Below are positions 41,480 through 53,872 of a DNA stretch of 64,000 nucleotides, piece after piece. A model generated the notes under the pieces. The model made no database searches. It was not told the origin of the DNA and was given only the letters and a program-made list of their open reading frames with translations. Position 1 is the stretch's first letter. Each line of letters begins with the position of its first letter. A program made the translations under genes and the position numbers. This DNA is from Gracilaria gracilis (taxonomy: Eukaryota > Rhodophyta > Florideophyceae > Gracilariales > Gracilariaceae): the NCBI GenBank assembly GCA_030374805.1, contig JARGSG010000005.1:310001-374000 (forward strand). The letters are read 5' to 3'.

Positions 41480-44400
41480 GGTTCATTCAACATTGACCAA
41501 GACATTGATGGTAGAAAAGCGCAAGACTTACTTGAGGTAGAAATGGTTAGCAATCATTATGAAGTAAAGGAAAAGAAGGACGCATAACTTGCACACCAGA
41601 CCGAAGAATTGTGGTGTAGCAGCTCCTGTGAACCCACTTCATTACGTCAAACTGACGTATATGTTCTCAGTCGTTGGCTGCCATTACGCTGCATTTGGTT
41701 GGATCAGAAGTACTGGAGTGTAACAGTGCTCAATTCTTGGATGATCCCACTGCGTTCCATCCGCGCTCCATGCCACACTGACCACGCGGTCCTCGTGACC
41801 AATCAGCGGCGCTCCCAGCGCTTGCCCGCTGTGCACATCCCACAGTCGCACGCTGTCGTCATCTCCGCCCGACGCCACATGTTTTCCATCGGCGCTCAAA
41901 GCTACGCAACGCACCCAACCTGTGTGCCCAACGAGCGGCTCCCCCACCGCTCGGCCGCTGTCAGCGTCCCACACGCGCACGCTCTCGTCCGCGCCGCCCG
42001 ACACAAACTGCCGCTCGTCCGGGATCCACGCAACGCAAAGCACCGCAGCGGTGTGCCCAATAAACGCCTCTCCCGCCGCCGCTCCGCTTCGCACATCCCA
42101 CATGCGAACCGTGCATTCTTGCGAACCGCTCAACGCACGCGTATCTTTTCGGTTCAGCGAAACGCAAATCACCGGAGCTGTGTGTCCGCTCTGCGCCTCT
42201 GCAACGCTCTCTCCGCTGTCACTCGGAGCCCACACTCGCGCGCTCCTGTCCAATGATCCGGACACAATTTGTCTTCTGTTTCCGTTCCACCTCACACAAT
42301 ACACACTACTCGTATGACCGACGAGCGGCTGTCCAACAATCTGTCCGCTGCTCACGTCCCAAACGCGCACGGAGCTGTCCGTCGAGCCGGACACAACATG
42401 TGTGCCATCCGCGCTCCATGAAGCGCAAAGCACCCAGCCGCTGTGCCCACCCAGCGCCGCTCCCACTTGCTGTCCGCCTTCTACATCCCACACGCGCACA
42501 CTTCTGTCACAGGAACCGGATACAATTCGCTTTCCGTCCACACTCCACGCCACACATCCCACCACGTCAGTGTGTCCAACCAGCGCCTGCCCCACAACTT
42601 CTCTGCTCTCCACATTCCACACACGAATCGTGCCGTCCCTCGAGGCAGACGCAACACGCCTCCCGTCGCTGCTCCACGCAACGCAGTCAATGATACCCGT
42701 GTGACCAACAAGTGCCTGTCCCACAGATGATCCGCTGCTGGCTTCCCATACACGAACCGTTTTGTCCTGGGAACCCGACGCTATCAAACTGCCATCGTCA
42801 CTGACAGCAACGCACAGTACCTGACCATCATCACAGCTACGACTCTGCGTTGTCTGCCCCGTTTCCGTATTCCATATCCATATCGCCCCATGCGGAAGTC
42901 CGATCACTACCATCTTCAAATTCGATGATAACTCAACACAGTTCTGAAACACATAGGTATTCATGTCAATCATAATTTCGTCGCACTCCTGTCGTTGTGT
43001 TTCAGAGAAACCGCTTGCAAAGTTGTATTGTGTAAGTCCGACTCTTGTTCCGTTGACCCAGCAACACACAAGCCGCTCTTCATCCATTTGTGCTGAATAT
43101 ACAGAGCCATTAATTCTAACAATGTCCAACGAAGTCGTACTTGCCCTTTGCAAAAATCCCACCGACGCCTTTGCCCATGGCTTCGGTGCACGTGCTTCCA
43201 TCTCTGCAACAAACAGCTTCGTTGTCTCGCACACTGTCGAGAAGCTCAACAGTCTTCCATGCATCTGAAACCAACCCTCTCTCACCGTATTGTTCTTCAA
43301 CACAAAAGTGCAACCCATGCGAGCCGCTCTCCGAACCATCTCCATGTGCCTCACCAACTCATCATTCCCACCTTCATGAACTTCCGCAACCTTCTTTCCC
43401 ACACTCAAATCGCGTTCCACTGCCGAAATTCCGTTCTTTACCAAACGACCCACTATCCATTCCGGCTGCAATAACAGCCACAAAAGCTGCTTCTCGTATC
43501 TCGCACCCCGGAGTGCCCGACACACGTTGTCGTGGATATAATCGTCATCTGGCAAATACCACCATTCCCACTTTCCGTTCTCAATCTCTGCCCCTGGTTC
43601 AACTTCTTTCGCTTGCTGCTCGCCGCTCTCATCAATGCTTCCGCTCACGTTGTAGCAACAATTTTCGGGATACCAACGCTTCAAACCACTCTCCTCTCTC
43701 GAAAGCGACTCAACAAGTTCTTCTTCCGATGGTGCCTTGACTTCCGCTTTCTGTGCTTCCTCACGCACCCGCTTTTCGTGCACCATGTATTTATCAACGA
43801 GTGCTCGCCAGCATGTCTTCACCTCGTACCTTTCCGAGGCTTTTCGAAGTGCAATATCGAGGATGACATCATGCAACTGAACCAATACTTGTGAATTGAG
43901 CCTAAACCTACGTACAAGATTCACCTCATCGAACGCCTTCACAACTTCATCAGTTCTCTCTACATCGCAAAATCCCCACAAGTTTCGTAACATGTGAATC
44001 GGCACCCTCTGCTGCTTCTCAACAACACACAAAGCGCGAAACATCTCGTCGAAAGAAATGTCATCGCGATCAGACTGCAAAAAGTCCAACGACGAATCTA
44101 CAATCATCCTGACCGGACCGTAGGCTTCTGCATCACCATCCGCTATACTTTGTTCCTTTGAAAGAATCCGATGGTACACATGCTCCCAAGAGCGTTCAAC
44201 GTCATCCTTCCATTGCCTGCTCTCCCTTCGCACCGTCTCGCCCACAACTCCTAGTGCCACCGGAAGCCCGTTGCAGATACGCAGCAAACCTCTTACTGCT
44301 TCTTCATTCCTTTGGGCCAAGGAGACTTTCCAATCGAACTTCGCATGTACCATCAACACTTCCCGCGCCTTGTCACTGTACGTTTCCAGCGCTGTAAACT

Positions 44401-45367
44401 CAACCTCTTCGTCGCATGCATCCGTGAGCTTCTGAGATCTTGTCGTGTACACCATGCGGCTGTTTCCGCTCAATAGTGTTGCCAGAACTCTCGGCACTCT
44501 TGTAGAAATGCCGTTAACCAGCCATATGTCATCGATGAGCAAGAGGCATGTTTGGTTTTTGAACCAAGTCGACGCAGCATCTACAGCTTCCTGTAAATCT
44601 TTCGAGCCCTTCAACCTTTCGGCCAGAGATGCATTGCCAGTACGTTGCACCAATGCAGCAATTCCTGTTATGACTTGTGGTAAAGTAGCATGGTTTCCTA
44701 GTTGAATGTACAGCACACCTCCAGTAAACTTTCGTTTGATATCTGGAACCTCCGCCAGGCCTCGCAGTGCACATGTCTTACCAACACCGCCCATCCCGAC
44801 GGCGACCACTCCAACTATCCTGGAATTACCTTTTTGCAATACAGCTGCCTTTAGCTTGCCTTCGCATGTTGAAGTAGAGCAATAATCCAATATGAGTCGT
44901 GGTGGGTTCGGAAGCACATTGCAATGGAGAACGAAAGCATGGTTCATGGACTGCTGTTGAAGCTCTCTGGACACCAATGCAACTTTTTCGCTTAGAAACT
45001 CCAAGCACTTCTTCACATTTTGTTCACACTGATCTAAGATTTGCTTCATGCGATTGACGCGATCGGTGAACGTGGCAGATTCGATTCGCGACTGCCACTT
45101 CTCGAGTGCCTTAAAGTCCTCCTCCAAGGATGTGAGATGCGTGTGTAGTACAGTGGCCATTATGGGGTCATGGGCAACCACTGATTCCAGCGTGGGGGTG
45201 AGACGTCGAACATCTGCTACATGGCGTTGAAGTAGATCCAGCTTGGTGAGGTTGTCGCTGGTGAGGTCCTGGCGTTCGCGCAAGCGGTTTACGAAAGCAG
45301 AAACCTTTTCACAAAAAGCCACCAAAGCGTTAACCACTCCGGCGGATGCTGCTACAACTGCTGCCAT

Positions 45368-45855
45368 GGTTTTGTCGGTACGCAAACGACGGGAGGATGA
45401 AGAAACGGTGATCGATGGCGGTTATTACAACGAGTGCTGCGAACAGAACGTGAAGTGACTGCGTTCGACTTGGGTGCGGTGCGAGAGTGGTCTTAGTCTT
45501 AGTAAAGACTCCACATCGGCCCAGCAATGCTTCCCAAAAGTATTTACAAATCGAAGCGGGAAGGCGCACAACCATGTATGACGCTCCGAGATGACACGGG
45601 TATCTAGCGCAACGGTTGTAGGCTCCACGATGGCCAACTCATCTAATTAATTAAATGTGTGGCGCAGAGCGCCGCGTGAATTTGCTTGCAGCTCTCAGTT
45701 GGCACCGCTGGAGGCTTCTTCCTCCACAAGGAAACAGAAGATCGTCACGGTCACAGGCTATTGGCCGCAGAGGCGCGGTGTTTGTTGCCATAACGCAATC
45801 ATGTGCTGCGAGATCCAATCTCGAGGAAGCGTTCTCGCCGGCTTAATTTGGAATG
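45368..45855. promoter_or_regulatory. 5' flank of the NLR-like gene
   Basis: No gene seen. It presumably contains the NLR promoter; no clear TATA box was found. Confidence 0.35.
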
Positions 45856-47060
45856 CTTAACCCTTGTCAGGCGGACCCGGAATAGGCGATAAGTGGCAGA
45901 AACCAACATTTTGAAGAAGGCCGTAAATAGGCACATAAATTGCAGAGAACAATAAAACAAATTGCGTTGATTACGTCTCTCTCTCTTCTTTCGTTTGCCC
46001 TACTGGTACGGAAATTGGACAAATAGATGGTAAGATATGCGACGAAGACCAGATGACTCAAAACGGAGCAAGAAGCGCTGCAGAGACTGGAATTTTCTTC
46101 AATTTTTTGGAAGAGGCGCCTATTCAGAGTGGAAAAGACCCTCTTCCATTTGGAAGAGACCTCTTCCGGGTGCATAATATGGAGATAGCCTTACATTGCT
46201 GTACATGTAGAGTGGCTTGCCAAGGCCATTCGGTTATTTTGCACTACGTTCTTTGGTACATTATCGCAACTAAACGTTTTCCACTAACTAGAACAACAAG
46301 AACCTTTACCACCATCTAAAGATGGCCTGCAAGGTAGAGTAAACCCTAGATATTTGTCTTGTGTACTTCTATTGCATGTAATCCACATGCAACGTTGTAA
46401 AAGGTACATGCTGCAGCCTACTGACATAATTGGAACTAGAAGCACACTATGAGTAGCAAATGTAGCGCCGAGCAGAATTAACAGCTGACAAAAACGTCAC
46501 ACCATATAGTAGTTTTTCTATCTAAACAACTATACTTTTTTTCGCTCTTATTGAAAACTTAGTAGTAAAATAGTACAGATGTGTTGAAGAACAATTATCA
46601 ACCTATTGTGATACTTGAGAATTATTGAAGACTTCTGCATAAAGGGTATTGGGCACAAAAGCTGTACTGATAAGACAAACAAGTATTTTCTCCAGCTACA
46701 AATTTGCCATTATTTGTACCCGTATTTATTACGCAATATGCGGCATGCCAGACGTAGGTGACGATCACGCTATTGACAGATTCTTACTGGTTTATTTTAC
46801 TACAACTCCGGCATCATTGAGCACTTTCCTCTACAAGAGTGCCGTCAGCAAGTTTTATGAAGACTCTAAAACGACCTTGCTGGAGAACATAGTATTATTT
46901 CTAATAATTTTATGTAACATTGATACATGGAAGAGGGGTATTCCAAGTGGAAGAGCTCTTCCGGGTATCTATTCCACAAAAATTGATACCCGGAAGAGAA
47001 TAGTTCCGGGTATTCGACAAGGGTTAACCCTTGTCAGGGAAGTGCGGGAAGTGTAAAAAT
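45856..47060. repeat. ~1.2-kb non-coding repeat element bounded by TTAACCCTTGTCAGG copies
   Basis: CTTAACCCTTGTCAGG occurs near the left border (45856) and TTAACCCTTGTCAGGG near the right (about 47022). Internally, GGAAGAG/CTCTTCC and CCGGGTATTCC motifs recur in both orientations (46100-46165; 46925-47010). A related block, CTTAACCATTGTCAGGCGATCC, occurs at 55233. No coding frame is credible. It looks like a miniature or decayed DNA element. Confidence 0.5.
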
Positions 47061-47691
47061 TGTATAGGTATAGAAATGTAAAATACTTTTTAAGTTCTTT
47101 ACGATGGTGATCTGATAATATTGCTGTGAAGAAAGACATGTAAGTCTATTTCCTTACGACAGGTTGTAACGATAGATGGAGAAATCCTGCATACAGTTTG
47201 TCACAGCAATGTGTCACAATCTTTCTTAGATCATTACAGTACAAACACTCTAGGTGTTCAACTAACAAAAATGCATCCACCATCAGTCAAGAAGCCATCA
47301 ACTAAGTATAAAATGTTCAGTTGAAAGCTTGGTCTAGGGCGCTTGATATGCGACTAGATTTTCTTAGTTCTTGAAAAATGTGCGATCTCATGAAAGTACT
47401 ACTACATGAGTGTTCTGAGATCAAACGTAGTAAGAATGAAATCGCCTATGTACAAAAGCTCAGCAAGTTTTACGTCATAGTTCATCGGTTTCTCCGCAAA
47501 AACTTAGTTTTATATATATTAAATTAGTTGTCTACGGTTCAATGTGATGAACAGAAAGAAAAATATGTTTTTTCTACAGTATCCAAACATTGCTGTAGAA
47601 TCTGTGTAGTTGTTTATTTTCCTAACGATTCCCGAATTCCTTATTTTGTACAAGATGTGTAAGACAAAGATAGACCACCCATTGATATGTA
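47061..47691. other. AT-rich, no gene recognised
   Basis: No supported gene or repeat; it abuts the left end of P2. Confidence 0.4.
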
Positions 47692-48573
47692 CACCCAGTA
47701 ACCGCAAATAATGTAGGCGTGTATTTGGTGTGGGTACATAATTTACCGTGGCCTACATTAAAACATGTTGGAGTAAGCCGGCCCCGGGAAACAATTAGTG
47801 TGGGCCACATATCTGACGCTATGACCTTTAATAATGTGGCAGAAACGGTGTGGTGTTTCCCGCCATGAGCTCATGAGAAACAGCTCTGTGTTTTTGTTTA
47901 GCCGCAACTCACGGTTTTCCCGCCACCGCAACATAATAAAAAGAGAAACATCTCTTCAATCGTGTCAAGCATTATGGCGGTGACGTACCACGGGGAGATC
48001 CGGGAAAAAAGCATTCGTTAACGCTTCCTCATTGTTGCACAGAAACAAAAAAAGATTGTAAACCAACAAGTTGGAAGGCCTTTTTTCAGCTTGTCCGCAA
48101 TGTCAATTGAAAGACATACCATGACATAATTCTAGGAGACGATAGAACGAAATTCAAAGCTACAACAGACAATCAAAATAACAGAGTGCAATGGCGTCGT
48201 ATATAATTGTGGCAAAACACGATTGTGAAAGTCAGTACCAAAAATTAAACAATTTCAATCTTCCGAACAGAATACTGCAAAAAGGCTTATCACACAACAA
48301 ACGTTAATGTTGGGCTTTGACAACTTTCATGATAAAAAATAGTCCAGAATATCAGAGAGAAGCGTATGTTGGCTCCAAAATTATGAACAGAATTTAGGAT
48401 TACAACCAAATCTGCCAACCAAGAATGTTGATAAAAAGATTAACCCCTTTAAACAGAACATTCCAATCGAAACACACTAAATTTTCGCGCTCATGAAGTG
48501 AGGGCCACACCTATTAATTTTGAACCATGGAGACACTGTTTAATTCAGGAAATACAACTATCAAATTTTTATC

Positions 48574-49450
48574 TCACGAAACGCAGAAATCATCAGTGTC
48601 TTCAATTTTTGTGTACTCCTCTATATTTGCTTGTTGTAGCTCAACGTACACCATTCGCACTGTACTTCCAATCCACGCCAAGTTATATTTCGACGATATG
48701 TGAGTCTGAACGGCAAACGGTAGTGGAATTCTACTTACAGACTTCACGTTATCAGAACTTCTTTTCCTAAGAAGTTTCAAAGAGTTGTAGAATCCCACAA
48801 TCTTAGGATGGTAGCTCTGTAGACCATCTTCGGAACCACTTGTGAGCATTTTCTATGCATAATCTCAATGTCTACTAATTCAGGAGGCCAGGTAACAGAA
48901 AATTCCAGAAACATTCCTTGGTCTACAACATGTACTGCAAACTGCCCTTGACCAACCCCGGAGGGTAACACCACTGCCACCGTCACGCGCTGCAATGTGG
49001 TTTTTGGCTCAACCCACGTTGATATCAAATAGAGCGGTTTAAATTCATTAGGAGCTGAAACAAGCTCTGAACCTGGTATGTCGAAGCTGATGTCCGAAGA
49101 ATCGGACTTTTCATCTTCTTGAGCAGTACAAAGCCGACGTTTCTTATTAGAAACATTTGTCGTGCGATGATTTAGTAGATTGAGGTCTTCATCTGCTTCT
49201 TCCGCTACTAATTGTCAGTAAAGATATGAGTTGATTATTGCAAAAGTTTGTGAGCAAACGTACCTCTTTCGTTCGCCCTTTGCTTGCGAGTGGCATTGAA
49301 TTGAGCTCGAAAGCTGTTTAACGTATGTTGTCTGAACAAATCTTCCGACTGCCAAACTTCTTTTGGTTTTTGGGACTCACTGATCTGGTTATTTTGGAAC
49401 TTGTACCGAAGAAGCTGCATAGCGGGTGAGTTCTTTGTTAGTCTCGGCAT
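48574..49450 (-). pseudogene. T2 accessory protein (one intron, one apparent frameshift)
   Basis: Exon 1 starts MPRLTKNSPAMQLLRYKF (ATG 49450). A GTACGT donor near 49261 and a TTAG acceptor near 49206 give a phase-1 intron at the same place as in T1. The N-terminal domain (HTLNSFRAQFNATRK), acidic linker, VAVVLPSGV, EFSVTWPPE, YHPKIVGF and SRIPLPFAVQTHI follow the T1 order. A shift at a four-T run on the plus strand (48849-48852) splits the C-terminal domain, and one extra base would align it with T1. Possibly an assembly indel. Family unknown. Confidence 0.65.
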
Positions 49451-50601
49451 GTTTAGTCTGGTTGTGTTGTCGAAACTCTCAGATCACGATAGTCTCATGC
49501 TCACAAGAATGAATGTGCTGAAGTACTGTTGCGGCAAACGTGGGTTCCAAGGTAAGGAGAGCGCTCAACTGTATTGTGTCTCCGTATTGTCGAGATAGTT
49601 TGAAATCAAAAGGTTCAGGATGGTAGAAGACTATGCTATGAATTTCAGCATATATGAAAGAAGTAAGAACCACATTGACACCTTAACATCCAGGTTGACG
49701 TAAGAGCCACGTCCTTGAATTACACATTTTGTACCGGAGACCCTCGTGGGGACTGCTTTTCGGTTACCCACTAAGAATTTAGTACATCTCATGAAATTAT
49801 ACATGCCATGCCTTTATAAATGTAAGAAGAGTTTCACTGACGTAGTGAAAGAAGCACATTCAGTTTGTCAAGATGTGCCATCTTTGGTTAGTATAGTTCA
49901 GAAGCATAGCTTTAAAAAGGTTCAACATGTCTAGACCGTAATCGACCATTAGACAACTCCCAGGACGTGAAAGAATACGAATTCTCGTAGGTGCTCCGTA
50001 AATGTAACAGACACGTGCTTGAAATCTACAAAGGGATGCTCCCGTTAAAAGTTTATGGCATAAAACAAAACGCAATATCGGCGTAAATTAGCTTTTTATG
50101 CCCTTTGTTATGAGGCAAAATATCTTTTTTTCGTTCAATATATCTATATCGACTACAAAAAGTTGTTGCCTTTATGTTAGACATATGATATGTATGAAAG
50201 ACATCAGCTGCCTCGGACCCACTAGAAAGTTTATGGCGTAAGGAAAAACGCAATAACGCTATATTGAGTTCGACCTTCGGAAGAATTGAAACATAAAGCT
50301 GTAACTGAACCTAACATTTCTTGTAGGTGGACAGAAAAGTGTGTAAGATATCTTTAATCGTTTCAATTAAATAAACTCTTTTGAATTTGGAGGCATCTCC
50401 CAGCCAAGAGGGTTGGTGCACTCCCAAACGTAAGCAGTCATTCATCTCAGGTAATCTGTGTATACTGCCAAGAACAGGATCCTTATCGTAGAAATCTACA
50501 GTACAGTAGGTACATATTCGCTGAATCAGTACTTAATAGCAACCAGTGAAGCCACTGTTGCACAATCCAGATTGTGGCTGCAATCGACCGCGAACACATC
50601 T
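49451..50601. promoter_or_regulatory. Divergent intergenic region of T2 with direct repeats
   Basis: No gene. Two 29-bp direct repeats, AAGTTTATGGC(A/G)TAA...AACGCAATA, lie at about 50048-50076 and 50227-50255 between the divergent promoters. They are candidate binding sites for the transposase or its partner. Confidence 0.45.
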
Positions 50602-51487
50602 ATGGTACACGAAAGCACATTTGCTTCCATTGCAGCGCAGTATGTGCAAAGCGCTTCTGGTACGAGTTTTATCGTGCAGTCTGCAAGGTTCAAAGCGCTT
50701 TTTGGAGTAACCTCTAAAGTTTGTTCTCAAATTTGGGATCAACTGCCTCACGCTTTAACTGAGAGTGGTAGCCCTTCCCATTTGCTTTGGTCTTTATTGT
50801 TTTTAAAATGTTATCCCACAGAGACCGTAATGAGAGAAATAGTTGGAGCCGATGAGAAAACAATCCGCCATTGGGTTGGAAAATTTGTGAAAGAAATAGC
50901 CAAAGTACCTATAGTAAGTTTGAAATTTATTACCACACATAATACATATACTAATCATCACAAAGATTTTCTGGACCAGTCGTCTACAGGAGAGTGTATC
51001 GGGAGAAATTTATGCTTCAGTAGACTGCACGGATTGCAGAATCCAAGAACCACAACCGTTTGACTCGAAATGGTACTCGCACAAATTCAAGGGACCAGGT
51101 CTTAGATACGAAATCGGTGTTACTATCAATTCAGGAAAAATCGTTTGGATAAATGGCCCATACCCTTGTGGGAGTTTTCCAGATTTGGAAATTTTCCGAA
51201 TGAAATTGAAAGGCTTTCTACTTCCACAAGAGAAGGTTTTAACTGATGAGGGATATCAGGACGAAAAATTCATTCGTTCTTCTATGATACATGGCTATAA
51301 CCAGTATCTATTGTCTCGGTCTCTGCGTGCTAGACATGAAACCTTGAACGGCCGTTTGAAGAATTTTTTTATACTAGGTCACAGGTTTCGTCACCGGCTC
51401 TCTTTTCATTCATACTGCTCCCATGCCGTCGGTGTACTGGTTCAGTTCCAACTTCAAAACGAAGAACCATTATTTCAAATTTCGTAG
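50602..51487 (+). CDS. T2 transposase (IS5/PIF-like DDE superfamily)
   Basis: Exon 1 50602-50913 (ATG, MVHESTFASIAAQ), 52-bp intron with GTAAGT donor and AAAG acceptor, exon 2 50966-51487, phase 0; 277 aa. The frame is open further upstream without ATG. Catalytic residues: ASVDCTDCRIQEP (first Asp), KFKGPGLRYEIGV, LTDEGYQDEKF (second Asp), RARHETLNGRLKNF (Glu). The spliced frame is unbroken, so the enzyme may be active. It is clearly homologous to T1's transposase but well diverged, so the two copies are not a recent duplication. Confidence 0.8.
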
Positions 51488-52222
51488 ATGTATAAAAATC
51501 ACTTTTGGTAGTGGTAGAATGTCGGAAACAGAAATCTTTGCAAAAGAAATATTAGTTATTTGAAAACCTTTACACATGCTAAGCGTAGTAGGTGGTAGTT
51601 TAGATTCTTGTTTAATAATCATGTCTGTAACTACAAACCAGATTTGTCTGTATAAAGGCTGGAACAATGAGCAGACAAAAAGTACAAACAATTAATAATA
51701 AATAGCATTTGTCGCAGCCTCTAATCCTTAACCTCACTCGCAAACAACTAATGAAGTGCTTAATGTTTGAAGGCACTATAAAAGTATAACACTAATGATT
51801 ATAGGCTTTTCAATCATTTTTTGTTAGAATGAATGAAGAAGTGAAAAGGAATGGCAAAAGTGTTTCTAATATAACATGAGTGCGTAGCAACCTTGTTATC
51901 TTCAAGCAATTAGTGAGAAGCCTGACAATTCTTTTATGCTATGTTCAACGTGTTCCTTTTTTTTTGTGCGTTGCGTAAAGGAAGCATAATTTTGGTTTGC
52001 TGAAACAACGGGCATAGAACATAATGAATTTGGAAGTTGCTGGTCTTCCTTCGTTTGTCCTTTTCAAGATCATTGCGTATGCCTAGAAATACGCGTTACA
52101 ACTTGTTCAACTTTGGCCTTATGCTTATGGCATATGTCACACAATACAGAGGTACTAAAATCAACAAATCACTTTTTCCCGGAACTCCCGGGTGCTTCCG
52201 AGCAGCGCCAGTTCCATGAGAC
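51488..52222. other. T2 right flank, no gene recognised
   Basis: AT-rich, with only short frames. It includes the putative T2 right terminus near 52175-52192. Confidence 0.45.
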
Positions 52223-53872
52223 ATGTCCTCCATTCTGACCTCCGGCTTCCCAATTCTTGCAGCGATCCAAAGGTCACCCACCCATAATGTAGCCCAACAA
52301 TCTACAGCTCATCAAACACAAGCCAAGGTTGCCACCCTCTTCCAGTCCAACCACACAGACTGCCATTCACCACCCAACACCTGTCAACCTGCTAAGCCCG
52401 AGGATGAAGTACATAACGTACTACGCATATCCAATAGAGTGAAAATTACTGCCTGGATGTAGAAAGAAGCCACTGAGCAAGGACCAAAGCACATCATTTC
52501 AAGAGCAACAAAAAACTTTCCTGCACTGTTTCGGAGCAGCAACAAAGCCAATTTGCAAAAAGCCAGCCGAATCTGGAAAGACCATAAACTTTATCTCAAC
52601 GAAGATGGTACACCACAACAACGTGGGCTGTACTCGACCATCACAAGGTCAACCTGTTTCGGATTTAAGAGAACCTATTTGAAGGCTCGCAGTGGAAGGG
52701 GTAGGAAAGTCAGACCATGCGTTGAAGCTCTTCACCGATACCTTGTCTTAGAGTTCGACAGACTTCGCAAGCTGGGAGTGAAGTTCAATTGGAAGACAAT
52801 GCAAAGCCTTGCATTAAGTTTGATTGAGAGATCTCCCAATTCAATGTATCACAAGCAGACCATGGACTCCAATCGTCAGATCTGTATAACGCAATGTATT
52901 AACCGCAGGTGGATACAAAACTTTGCTGATCGACATCGCATTGTCAGACAAGCGTTGACAGGAAAACACCTCTTATCTCCCGATAAAGAGAACTTCATAC
53001 ATCGCGAGGTTGCGTATCACCTCGGAGTGATAGCGAGGGCATTCCGGAGCGGTGAATTACACGAAGATGACGTTAAGAATGCGGGTGAAACGCACTTTAT
53101 GATAAACGTCGACACTGCCAAGACACTAGGATTTTCCAGCGACATGGTTGTGAAATGGGCGAACTTTGTTCATGGCGGGGAAGGCATGACGATGGTTGTC
53201 CGGATCAGCAGGGGAAGGGATGCAAAAGTTGAGCCTGCCTTCATGGTTTTCACGAACAAGAACAGGAGCTACCCCATACGTGGGGTGCCAGATACTGTGG
53301 ACGGTGTGTCCTACCGGACGGGCCCAAAAGGATGGATGGATACGGTAGTAATGCCACAGTGGCTGGGAGAGGAGAAGGTTATACGAAAACTGCCGCACGG
53401 TCGTAAAAGGGTTTTGTTCGTAGATAACTGCAGTGGTCATAACCCAACTCCGGTTCTGATGAACGCCGCGCGTAATATCAACACAGAGCTTCGATACTTC
53501 CCGAAAAACGCCACACATTTGATTCAAACAGCCGATTCTTTCATAATACAGAAGATCAATAGTGCGTGGAGTCGACGTTGGGAGCAGTGTAAAATGGACA
53601 TGATTCTTAGCGGAAACTTGTCTGGCTCCGGAAAGTTTGTCAATCCTGGCGAAGGATATTTTCTCAAGCTTGCAGCGCTTGCAATACGAGATTTGAACCG
53701 ACAACGGGATGCCGATGGACTAACATTTGCCCGTTAAGCGATGATCGGGACAGGAATGGCGTTAAATGGTAATGGTATTTGGGAAGGGAAGCAGCTCTTC
53801 CCGCAACTGCAAGAAATCATTAAGAATCACAGGTCGCACTTTAACGGGGAGTCAGTGGCGCCAGGTCAGTAA
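52223..53872 (+). pseudogene. P2 transposase (pogo/jerky-like DDE), inactivated
   Basis: It reads in one frame from MSSILTSGFPILAA to a final TAA, with in-frame stops at 52460-52462 (TAG after KITAWM) and about 53736 (TAA after LTFAR). It aligns throughout with the P3 transposase. The first catalytic motif reads NAGETHF where P3 has NADETHF, so the catalytic Asp is lost. The second (LFVDNCSGHN) and third (IQTADSFIIQK) remain. About 549 codons. Confidence 0.85.

Larger units (their letters stand above)
39124..41748. mobile_element. H2: complete PIF/Harbinger transposon inside the NLR gene
   Basis: 2625 bp with inverted ends GGGAGCATCCAAGAATT and GGGATCATCCAAGAATT, and a 3-bp duplication ACT (39121-39123; 41749-41751). 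Excising it restores the WD40 reading frame exactly. It carries the standard pair of Harbinger genes, converging tail to tail. Confidence 0.9.
38573..45367 (-). pseudogene. NB-ARC/WD40 NLR-like protein, interrupted by H2
   Basis: Starts at ATG 45367 in a strong context (AAAACCATGG). Before the insertion (45367-41752) it encodes about 1,205 aa; the C-terminal part continues at 39120-38573. N-terminal helical region about 1-180. The P-loop GMGGVGKT is near residue 195, followed by Walker B LLLIDDIW, the VYTTRS motif and GLPVALGV: an NB-ARC ATPase as in APAF-1 and plant R proteins. A helical linker follows, then at least ten WD40 repeats (SGS.D.TVRVWD). H2 sits inside repeat nine: GHEDRVVSVAWSADGTQ is followed directly, on the far side, by LVSGSRDHTVRVW. 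It would be a signal-activated oligomerising switch, likely in defence or cell death. The gene is otherwise unbroken, so the insertion looks recent. Confidence 0.85.
48001..52190. mobile_element. T2: second two-gene DDE transposon, inserted in P2
   Basis: Same organisation as T1: accessory gene (minus) and transposase (plus) diverging from a 1.15-kb spacer. Putative ends are inverted: left CGGGGAGATCCGGGAAAA (about 47995-48010) and right, on the minus strand, CGGGAGTTCCGGGAAAA (ending about 52192). A target duplication was not found, so the borders are approximate. Confidence 0.65.
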
